A stretch of 64,000 nucleotides of DNA. It comes from Corbicula japonica. Taxonomy: Eukaryota; Mollusca; Bivalvia; Venerida; Cyrenidae. The first letter of the stretch is position 1. The number at the start of each line of letters is the position of its first letter. Of this stretch, positions 55,745 to 64,000 are shown in pieces. The notes under the pieces were generated by a model. The model was given only the letters and a program-made list of their open reading frames with translations. It made no database searches and was not told where the DNA came from. The stretch lies in NCBI GenBank assembly GCA_038501625.1, contig JAZAYU010000005.1, positions 11,123,484-11,187,483 on the forward strand, given 5' to 3'. A program made the translations under genes and the position numbers.

Positions 55745-57108
55745 TGAAATATGCATATCAGGAATCGCCACATTCAGAAAAAACAGCCTCTCCACACAGT
55801 CAAGAAGAAGAGAGGGAGAGAGCATGGTTAATAAAATGATCAGTTTCAAAAGAGACACCACTAACAATTAACAAAAATGAGAACCCGAGGGGTTACCGCC
55901 TTGGAACGGTCAGTGGCAAATCAAATTTCCACTGGGGGTTTAAACCAGGTTCTAGGGTGCACCAACCTCACACTTGCCCCAACAGGTTCTCATATCACAA
56001 AACAAATACACGTTGTCTTGGTGAAACAACTCCAACCCACTTATTGGCTCAACAATGTTGCATGCAAAAGCACACAAACATATAAAACATAAGAATCTTA
56101 TAGCATTGAAAAGCCAAAGGGCGGGTACTCAATGATCTTACAGAGACCAGAGCTCCTGGAGTAAAATCAGCAAGAACACGATGACAGGGATAAAAGAAAC
56201 AAATCGAGCTTCTAGGTTCTTTTAAGAAAAGATTTCCCCATAAACCTTCATAAACTCGTAAACCCCTGCCACCGTCGTGCAACCAAAGAGGTAAGCATAA
56301 TGATCAACTGTAGAAGGGTTAATCACCAGGCATGCAGAGCGCTGTAAAATATCATGTTGGTAACCTTTCTTTTTAAATTTACAAATGGTTTTTACGAATA
56401 ACCGGGAGACATTAACATGGCCCTTTATCTTCTTAAGTTTATAAATTTAATCTCCATAAAAACTGGCTGTGAAATACCTTGTTGCAATTGTGATTTTAAA
56501 CTGCACCTGTATTTATGAATTAGATCTGGGTATCGACGATAAAACTTGCAAAATGTTTTCCTTAATTTGTGATACCGATAACCTTGTTTTAAAAGTTTTT
56601 CTGTAATGCAAAGATAACGTTCATTGAAATCATTAATATCGTTGCAAGCTCTTGAAAAGCGAACAAGCTGTGAAATATAAACCCCGTAAGATGTTGCACG
56701 GGGAACATCGCCGTCTAAAAACGGAAAATTTACTATATTAAAATTAAAATCATCTCTTATATCATATATTTTAGTAGTGACATAACCATTTTCAATTGAC
56801 AGATTTAGATCGAGAAAGTTTGCTTGCTTTTCTGAAGTGTTTGCTTTATTAAGTTGTAATTCTTTAGGGTAGATCTTATTAACCAGTAATGAAAAATGGT
56901 TAGTATCTATATTTAATAAATCATCAAGGTACCTCGAGGTGTTGTTAAAAGCTGTAGTAATATCATCTTGATGTTCAGTAGAAAGAGATAACATAAAGTC
57001 TCTTTCATAACAGTATAAAAGCAGATCAGCAACAAGGGGTGCACAATTAGTACCCATTGGGATGCCTATTACTTGTTTATAAATAGAGGTACCGAATCTA
57101 ACATAAAT
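55745..57108 (-). mobile_element. Penelope-like retroelement copy B, inverted
   Basis: Minus-strand copy colinear with 54128-55497, meeting copy A tail to tail. Breaks off at 57108 within the RT (ATTTATGTTAGATTCGG), 3' to the first catalytic block. Confidence 0.85.
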
Positions 57109-57339
57109 AAGGTAACTATTGTGTTTGCAACGTCTGTATAATCTTTTCATCAGATCTCGTGGTAACCGCAGAACCCAGCTTACTTGAACACGCCTGTGAG
57201 CGCAATAAGGCCTAAAAACTAAAAAATAGGTTTGTTTCTGGTTACATCTTTGAAAAAACAATGGGTCGGTAGGAAGGCTTTTTTTAGGGGAAGGAACCAA
57301 AGTACAGGTATATACCATCTTGGGTGTAAGTAAGTACAT
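56425..57339 (-). pseudogene. Reverse transcriptase, truncated and frameshifted (copy B)
   Basis: From 57107 downward it matches residues about 102-300 of copy A: IYKQVIGIPMGTNCAP, RYLDDLLN, QANFLDLNLSIENGY, SYGVYISQLVRFSRAC. The first catalytic block (DFSTLYT) is absent. At about 56460 a run of five T replaces six in copy A and shifts the frame, giving FMEIKFINLRR and stop instead of the last 60 residues. Upstream, 77 codons (57339-57109) stay in frame but do not match copy A; they include FRPYCAHRRVQVSWVLRLP and are of unknown origin. Not expected to be functional. Confidence 0.75.
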
Positions 57340-58160
57340 TAAAGATTAAAATTGTTAAATTAGTATCTATCTTTTTTCGAGGTATCTTTTAAGGTATTGA
57401 AGTGTAGAAAAGGGAAAACTCACTGCATTTTATACTGTAATTCCATTTAAACTAATAAACCAGTGTTTCAACTTAAAGTTGAATTGTTTTGCTTAACATA
57501 TAATATTAATAATTATTCTTTTAATTAGATTTGTAATGCCGTAATGTTGTTTAATGCATGGATATTGTTGATTTGTTCATGGCCATTTTTGTTAAAAAAA
57601 TATGTTGGATATACTTACCTTAATACCTACCACTTCTTACAACCACTGTGCCTCACTTTCAAATCGTATTAAGTCGTTTTTAGCTTTACATTCGTGATAT
57701 TGTTGAAATTAACACATATTCAAATATATACATATCCCTTCAATGATGGTAAAAGTTCTATTACTACCACCAAAGTAGGGTTAATAATTTGATCAGTGCT
57801 GTTTCTTTCACTCGTTTAGCGATACAAATATCAATATATAATTGTTCACTCAAAAAGGCATTATTCAACGATTCTGCATTTACGCCGTATCACCTAGGCA
57901 CTTCGAACAGAAATCGTTATCTATTTGCTTCCTTAATTCTTCAATGAAGTCGTCGGTGGATCAAAAAGAATATTTTTACTGGCTCGCCGAACGTTGACAG
58001 CCATGATTGTTTACCTCGGCGAATTCAATTATGGAATTAGAAACCTTGACCCGAAAGCACACGCAACGGGGTTTACATAAAGTGATACATGGACAAAAAA
58101 CAGTTAAAATAGCACTGAAGAAGAAAGTGAAAGTAAATTTTCCAAAAATGAAACGGTGCT
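57340..58160. other. AT-rich intergenic stretch
   Basis: A 63-codon frame at 58007-58198 lacks a domain. Nothing else. Confidence 0.3.
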
Positions 58161-58163
58161 GGC

Positions 58164-58202
58164 TGTTATTTTGCACCGGACATTGTGTCCGACAATAACA
58201 GA
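58164..58202. repeat. Small palindrome
   Basis: CTGTTATTTTGCACCGGACA-TTG-TGTCCGACAATAACAG: imperfect hairpin with a GC-rich inner stem. Confidence 0.7.
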
Positions 58203-58550
58203 ATTTTTCTTCGGTCAAAAAACCCGGTCGGCTTTTCATATATTTTTTGGGGGAGTGCTGAAAAAAAGTTACGATCGGCGATAAAAAGAAACGGTCGGTC
58301 GGGTAAACAGAAACAAACCTATTTTTTTAGACCTAATACAGTTAAAAACTGCGTGTTGCCGTAGGATGTGTCATTTCGATTTCCGGCAGGGCGACAGTCT
58401 AAAAAATCGTTTTCACGAGACAACAACGACATTCCATACTAATATCCTAATTACGAGCCTCGTTATGAAGTGTCTCGATTTTTAACGAACAATGTCCTCA
58501 GACGTACTGATCACCTTTGCGAAATCAGAGCGTCTGAATGATTGAGACTA

Positions 58551-58668
58551 ACAAAAAGGGAACGTCAAAAGACACCGAACAAGACACGTATCAAAATACC
58601 AAAGGCTCGATTTGATTTAGCACGTTCATGAGCAGCAATGAAAATGCATATTACTGTCCACGCCCTTT
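58551..58668 (-). repeat. R1 repeat copy
   Basis: AAAAAGGGAACGTCAAAAGA, CACCGAACAAGACACG, AAAGGCTCGATTTGATTTAG, AATGCATATTACTGTCCACG. Truncated before the GGCTAGGCGG core. Confidence 0.75.
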
Positions 58669-58772
58669 TGTGTACTATTGTGTTACTGTTGTAACTTTTT
58701 TGTTAACCACGTTGTTGGCTGACATTTTGTTGTTTAGTGTATTTTAATTTGTTTTGATTGTCGCGTGGTTAA

Positions 58773-59033
58773 GGTAATTCATACTTCCAGATGGTACAGT
58801 TGTACTAATGATGAGCTGTGAAAATTAAATTATCATTTTTTCAACAATTTCCAAACAAACTGTTATCATATTATCAGTGTATAATCAGTTCCGGTTTGTC
58901 TCCTGTTATTATCAATATTCATCTGTTTGTAACAATATAATAACAGTTTGTTTGGAAATTGTTGAAAAAATGATAATTTAATTTTCACAGCTCATCATTA
59001 GTACAACTGAACTATCTGGAAGTATGAATTACC
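58773..59033. mobile_element. TTAA-flanked MITE, 261 bp, about 100-bp TIRs
   Basis: GGTAATTCATACTTCCAGAT starts one end and its inverse the other; arms of about 100 bases including ATGATGAGCTGTGAAAATTA and TTTCCAAACAAACTGTTAT. TTAA on both sides (58769-72, 59034-37). The 70-base loop contains TTATCAGTGTATAATCAGTT, also present just outside (59063-59085, inverted). piggyBac or Kolobok type by target. Confidence 0.85.
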
Positions 59034-59059
59034 TTAATATAGTGTTCTTCATCATGTAA

Positions 59060-59135
59060 AACAGGAACTGATTATACACTGATAACAGTACTGACTGATC
59101 TGTAAGGGGAGACTTTCTGCGGCCGCCACACTTCA
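59060..59135 (-). repeat. Shared module (GGCGGCCGC..CAGTACTGTTATCAG)
   Basis: Minus strand reads GTGGCGGCCGCAGAAAGTCT, CAGTCAGTACTGTTATCAGT, GTATAATCAGTTCC: the module also found upstream of R1 copies and of the tRNA-like repeat. Confidence 0.7.
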
Positions 59136-59774
59136 CAAACAGCGCTATTGTGAATTGTAACTAATTGTAAGACTTTGCTTGTAATCATATTAAAGAAAAC
59201 TTATGCCACATTTGTAACAACAAAACATAAATGTTTAAAATATGTAAAACACATAAACATAATTATTTGAACCACAACATGTTAAGGCAAGTAAATATGT
59301 ATAATTAAATGTTATCATATTTTATTTTTCACTGTGCTATAAAGGCCTGCTAATTATAATATTACAATTATACATAATATATTGTATTCAAACGCTTAAA
59401 GCATAAGTGGCAGAGAGTTTTTATTAAATACAATTAATTGCGAGAGATTTTCAAACGATGTCACAAATCAATAAAACTTTTAAACACATTGTGGCATATG
59501 TTATGTTTTTATTTTTGTATACATACGGTAAGCAAATTTTCATTAATACATAGATGATAAAAATTTGCTGATTAAAACTATATCAACCGTCTTTAGTAGT
59601 GCAATAGTATGGTCACTGGTAAAATGCACAAGCCACTGGATTTTAAATCCAGGTTCATCGCGATTTGACTTATCATGATAATAGCAACAGAACATATAAA
59701 ATATTATTAATAATTTTGAGGTATCGGTACCTATGTTTTAAATCGTAAATATCTTGAAACATTAACAATACATG
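59136..59774. other. AT-rich intergenic stretch
   Basis: A weak tRNA-like segment at about 59600-59665 (TGGTCACTGGTAAAATG ... CCAGGTTCATCGCG) may be an old SINE head. Nothing else. Confidence 0.3.
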
Positions 59775-60140
59775 AAAGTTTATATTTAAAGCCACTGAAC
59801 GCTACAAATATGAGCATAATGCAAACTAGTTATATTATTTTTTTTCATCGGCAGTAATGTAAATGCATGTTACTACCCATGCGCCTAGCCCTGGGTTGTT
59901 CGCAACAATCTACACAAATTAACGGTAGAACTTTTGTGTCCATATCAAACGTTTGTGTAAAATTGATGGGGAACATGGAACCTTCGGTCCGGTATTTTCA
60001 GATGAATACCATTTCATGATCAGAGGCGTATGATACCCCAAAAAATAAAACAATTGGCGGAAATAAACTGACTGAATTAATGATTGAAGATCTGACATTT
60101 GAATCCTGCATTTTACAGAGAACGCCGAAATGAAGAAATT
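59775..60140 (-). repeat. R1 repeat, long copy
   Basis: TTTAAAGCCACTGAACGCTA, GGCAGTAATGTAAATGCATG, GCGCCTAGCCCTGGGTTG, ACATGGAACCTTCGGTCCGG, CCTGCATTTTACAGAGAACG: nearly the full length seen at 34790-35135. Confidence 0.85.
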
Positions 60141-60239
60141 AAAAAGCTGGACGTTTGTCCCGAATGTATTAACAATGTATCTACACGTGTGTATTAACAA
60201 TATCCACACCTCTACCTACTTAGATATGGAAGTCTCTGA

Positions 60240-60420
60240 ATATTTATTTTAGGTGTACTTTTAACCAAGGTAAGCGTCGTGTTCGACGACCTTCAAAGGA
60301 CGTATTTGAAAACAGCACTGACAGAATGTCAGCGGAGACGTTCTACAATTCTAGAATTACAGACAACCATAATCAAGTGCTGCAGCACTCGTCATGAAAT
60401 ACGACATAAACATGTGCATT
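60240..60420 (-). repeat. R1-related upstream fragment
   Basis: TTCGACGACCTTCAAAGGAC, GAAAACAGCACTGACAGA: inverse of the R1 upstream module. Confidence 0.5.
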
Positions 60421-60429
60421 ACATAAAAG

Positions 60430-60640
60430 ATGCGCGTTGTGAACTTTGAAAGCCACGACAAATATGAAAATATATATCGGTTAAAATGAGCCTGTTCTTG
60501 GGCAGTAATGGAAATGCAGATAACTGTCCATGCCGCTTAGCCCCATTTAAGCGCAGCCCAATTTTTTTAACAAATATACATATAATGCTCATCGGTCTTC
60601 AAAGGGCATAATTGAGAACAACATTTTACTGTCGCCACAA
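60430..60640 (-). repeat. R1 repeat copy
   Basis: TGAACTTTGAAAGCCACGAC, GGGCAGTAATGGAAATGCAG, ATGCCGCTTAGCCCCATTTA, GCTCATCGGTCTTCAAAGGG. Confidence 0.8.
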
Positions 60641-61545
60641 GGCACATAAACATCGGCACTTCAACTAAAAGGGAAGCAGCAAAACAACATCTGTTTCGGT
60701 AGCTATCACATGTAACTGTCAGAAGCTAAACCGCCCATATAAAACAGGCCGAAAAATTAAAATAAAATAATTTAAAAAAATGCTATTAACGGACATAAGA
60801 ATCGTGCTCTATAACCTTCGAAGTTATAAGCTTATTGATATGTTCTTCAAAATTAATAAACAATATAGGTTATCGAATTCAACATAGGCATATGTTATTT
60901 GTCGCCGTTTAAGTATGCGCCATAAATCTTGATAAACAGTGTTTACATATTAACTCTTTTTAAACATTCAAACTTTTGGACTTAATCAGATTACAGCTTA
61001 TTTTACGTAATTTTCCTTTGCTTTTCGACTTATCTGTAACCTTAATAATATTATGTGTATTTGTATCCGCTCTTTTAATATTCCACGTTCACATTATGAC
61101 AGGAGAGACTGTAATAAATTAGGACTCCATTTTAAAAAAAAATTTCCTTGGTACTGGCGATTCCACTGCGGCTTCTTTTTGTTTGTTGGTTTAAAATTTC
61201 GAGATTTAAACTTGTGCTTCTTATTCTTAGTTTTCCGGAATCAAGATGAAAATCACATGGTCAAAAAACTCTCACACTAAACTGAAAATTTGAACTTTGT
61301 AAGTCCTTGAAATTACAAAAGACAAGTTATTCGCGAACTCTTAAAGGACCTAGGTGCTACAAATATTAAATTGCAAGTGAATTAAAAGTATGTATTTCAA
61401 AGCTGTTGAAAGGCGTGAGTGTTCTGAATACGAGAAAAACATCTGAAAAGAAAAACAAGTGTTATTAAATTTGCAAATGGGCATATGATAGAATGGATAA
61501 TAAAAAATTTCACCAGCCGCGAACAATTTTGTTTTTGTGAAAATT
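60641..61545. other. AT-rich intergenic stretch
   Basis: Short open frames without domains; nothing recognised. Confidence 0.3.
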
Positions 61546-61814
61546 GTTACCGTAATCGCTCTAAAACACAAATTCTTGCGAAACTCTTATTTTTCATTTT
61601 TTTTTTAAATAAATATGTCCTTTTAGGATAAGTATTTGTCGGTGTCCTTATATGTTGTTTTTAACAAATAAATTTTTGGACCCTAAATATTGGGACACAA
61701 TTTTTTAATTATTTTCAACTGTACCAAGACTTAGGGTGAATATGGTAATAGTAGTCATATACACAATTTCAGACTGACCACATCGCTAGAAAATATATAT
61801 TAATTGTTGATATT

Positions 61815-61975
61815 ATGTTTCGCTCAACCCGGGGCTAGGCAGCGTGGGCAGTACAATGCTTTTTCGACCATGCATAAACGACGATAAACAGGCTTACTAA
61901 CACCAATTACACCAATGCGGCATTATTTTCTTATTTGTCGTGTCTATATTGCTGTCGAAGTTCTCTTTTAATTTA
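61815..61975 (+). repeat. R1 repeat copy in tandem unit 1
   Basis: CGCTCAACCCGGGGCTAGGC, AGCGTGGGCAGTACAATGC, ATTTGTCGTGTCTATATTGC, GAAGTTCTCTTTTAATTT. Confidence 0.8.
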
Positions 61976-62324
61976 TTTTAATTTAGCAGTAGCGTAGTTT
62001 CGCCATGTGGCGTGTGTAAAACATCTCCCTTTGTATTTTTGCTTAAAAATATGTTATTTTTGTTACCGTGATCACCCTAAAACACAAAATCTTGCGAAAC
62101 TCTTATTTTTCAAGTTTTTTTAAATTAAATATGTCCTTTTAGGATTTGTCGGTGTCCTTATATGTTGTTTTTAACAAATATTTTTTTGGACCCTTAATAT
62201 AAGGACACACTTTTTTAATTATTTTCAACTGTACCAAGACTTAGGGTGAATATGGTAATAGTAGTCATATACACAATTTCAGACTGACCACATCGCTAGA
62301 AAATATATATTAATTGTTGATATT

Positions 62325-62485
62325 ATGTTTCGCTCAACCCGGGGCTAGGCAGATTGGGCAGAACAATGCTTTTTCGACCATGCATAAACGACGATAAACA
62401 GGCTTACTAACACCAATTACACCAATGCGGCATTATTTTCTTATTTGTCGTGTTTATATTGCTGTCGAAGTTCTCTTTTAATTTA
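62325..62485 (+). repeat. R1 repeat copy in tandem unit 2
   Basis: Same as unit 1, with AGATTGGGCAGAACAATGC in place of AGCGTGGGCAGTACAATGC. Confidence 0.8.
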
Positions 62486-62669
62486 TTTTTATTTAGCAGT
62501 AGCGTAGTTTCGCCATGTGGCGTGTGTAAAACATCTCCCTTTGTATTTTTGCTTAAAAATATTTTATTTTTGTTTCGAATATTTCTGCCAGATTTTTAGC
62601 GAGTAAGTTAAATATTCCAGGTAGTATAGCTTTAGATATTATTCAGTCAAATTTGGACTTGCCTTTTGT

Positions 62670-62960
62670 TTTCATAATTATTGCCTTCTGTGATACGCAG
62701 GATTTCGGTTCGCAGAAACCCTGTTAAATTTGTATTCTATTCAATTTCGGCCATAGTTTTGGGTTCGATCAAATTCTTTATTGCCAACTTTTGAAGGTAT
62801 TGAGTATCGGAACTACGTGGCGTTCGCACTAATTTGCATTTCATTAATGCCCACGTCAGGAAAAATTAAATCAAACATGCAATAAGATATATTTCAAAGT
62901 GGCCATCTAAATGTCTTTAAATATTTCGGTCTTAAATCTCTCAGATTTCAAATATCTCTG
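62670..62960 (+). repeat. R1 repeat, decayed long copy
   Basis: TTGCCTTCTGTGATACGCAG GATTTCGG, TTTGTATTCTATTCAATTTC, GCATTTCATTAATGCCCACG, AAATCAAACATGCAATA. The GGCTAGGCGG core is lost. Confidence 0.65.
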
Positions 62961-63387
62961 TGTTTTCGATGCTAAAGTGAAGGCCTCAAAAAGGTGTTAT
63001 GCGGTTACACAAAGAATAACATGTAACTTAGCGTTAATAAATAAATGAAAATCAACAAATACAATGGATTCTAATATAATAATATAAATTGCTTATGCTC
63101 TGTTTCAAGAAATCCAAAAATAATCGTGGTGATCTTCACTTTTGATGCACATCAGATGGAAGTCGCTTGTAGTAAGAAAGGCTTGTTTTATTTTTTTAAT
63201 TTGTGTAATTTACATTGACTATAACGTCTATAAATTGTTAAATGCATCAATAAATTTATAACTTTCAAAAATTATGTTGACAAATGAATTTAACGCCTTC
63301 ACAAAGCGATACCTGTGAAAGTAAAGCAAAGAACTAGGCGGTTATTCACTACAAAGAAATTAACGTAGTGTTAAAGTTTATAAAATA
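62961..63387. other. AT-rich intergenic stretch
   Basis: Nothing recognised. Confidence 0.3.
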
Positions 63388-63860
63388 GTGAAAAATGCAT
63401 ATCAGGAATGGCCACACTCACAAAACATAGCCTCCCCACGCAGCTGAAAAAGAAGAGAGGAAAGGAGAGCATGTGGTAATAACTTATAAGTATGTCAATT
63501 TCAATAAGACGCCACAAACAATTAACGAAACGAAAAAGAAAACCCTTGGGGTTACCGCGGCAAAACAAATTGCCACTGGGGGGTTTAAACTAGGTACTAG
63601 GGTGCACCAACCTCACACTTGCCCCAACATGTCCTCATATCAACAAACAAGTGCAAGATGTCTTGGTGAAATAACTCCAACTCACCCATCACCTTAACAA
63701 TTTTGCATGCGAAAGCACACAAACATATAAAACATAAGAATCTAATAGCCCATTTACAAAGCCAAATGGGTGAGTACTCGATTATCTTACCGAGACCAGA
63801 GCCCCTGGAGTCAAATGACCAAGAACACGATGACAGAGATAAGACACGATTCTGAGTTCA
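63388..63860 (-). repeat. R2 retroelement 3'-tail copy
   Basis: Minus strand from CATCGTGTTCTTGG, CCAGGGGCTCTGGTCTCGGT, TATGTTTTATATGTTTGTGT, GTGCACCCTAGTACCTAGTT to TGATATGCATTTTTCAC. The right half of the CAGTGGCAA stem and the following CACTGACCGTTCCAAGG are deleted. Confidence 0.85.
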
Positions 63861-64000
63861 AATTAAAATATATTTAAATATAAAAAATCAAGTGTTGCAA
63901 TGAATTCTATCGATAATCGTTTTTTAAATCAAAGCCAACGTCGAAACTTGTACGCGTAAAGTTAGCGTGGCGAAACTGGAATCTTGAAGTGAAAGAGTGA

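Larger units (their letters stand above)
61546..62575 (+). repeat. Tandem duplication of a 0.5 kb segment
   Basis: 61546-62061 is repeated at 62062-62575 with few differences, including TTACCGT.ATC.C.CTAAAA, TATGTTGTTTTTAACAAAT, CAACTGTACCAAGACTTAGG and TAGTAGTCATATACACAATT. Each unit contains one R1 copy. Confidence 0.9.

Overview
The window looks like AT-rich, gene-poor nuclear DNA from an invertebrate animal, most likely a mollusc and plausibly a bivalve. There are introns with GT-AG borders and no operons. Two protein-gene fragments have animal homologues: the 3' end of the ESCRT-III gene CHMP4, and one exon of a bursicon-like cystine-knot hormone, a protostome family. The bivalve assignment is an inference from the style of the dispersed repeats and was not checked against any database.

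Layout. 1-1419 (+) is the end of CHMP4: 26 bases of the penultimate coding exon, a 1.3 kb intron, the last coding exon, then 3'UTR. 29958-30438 (-) is a secreted 11-cysteine knot exon. No other host coding exon could be supported; the remaining 60 kb is mobile-element DNA in various stages of decay separated by plain AT-rich sequence.

The repeat content has four layers. (1) A reverse-transcriptase retroelement, probably Penelope-like. Two copies lie tail to tail (53.8-55.5 kb + and 55.7-57.1 kb -), and about 14 fragments of its 3' tail (called family R2 here) are scattered over the window. (2) A structured dispersed repeat with the core GGGCTAGGCGGCGTGGGCAG (family R1), about 18 copies, concentrated at 58.5-63 kb and partly doubled in a fresh 0.5 kb tandem duplication. 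(3) Terminal-inverted-repeat and foldback DNA elements with readable target duplications: a TTAA-flanked piggyBac-type MITE (3.3 kb), a 2.1 kb element with minisatellite TIRs and an 8-bp duplication (12.7-14.8 kb), a TA-flanked MITE (41.9 kb), a 3.5 kb foldback element with 1.2 kb arms each carrying the same zinc-finger exon (43.3-46.8 kb), a 238 bp insertion nested in an R2 copy (52.1 kb), a second TTAA-flanked MITE (58.8 kb), and a family of small palindromes (R3). (4) tRNA-related repeats and a 150-bp tandem repeat carrying the nuclear-receptor-type motif TCAAGGTCA.

The elements interact. The 2.1 kb element sits inside the 150-bp tandem array. An R2 fragment supplies the apparent stop codon of the hormone exon. 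A palindrome lies 34 bases upstream of the CHMP4 last-exon acceptor. One 30-base module recurs in three otherwise unrelated repeat types. The most unusual objects are the foldback element with a duplicated, splice-ready zinc-finger exon and the tail-to-tail retroelement pair. Family and superfamily names are inferences from motifs, TIRs and target duplications read by eye.
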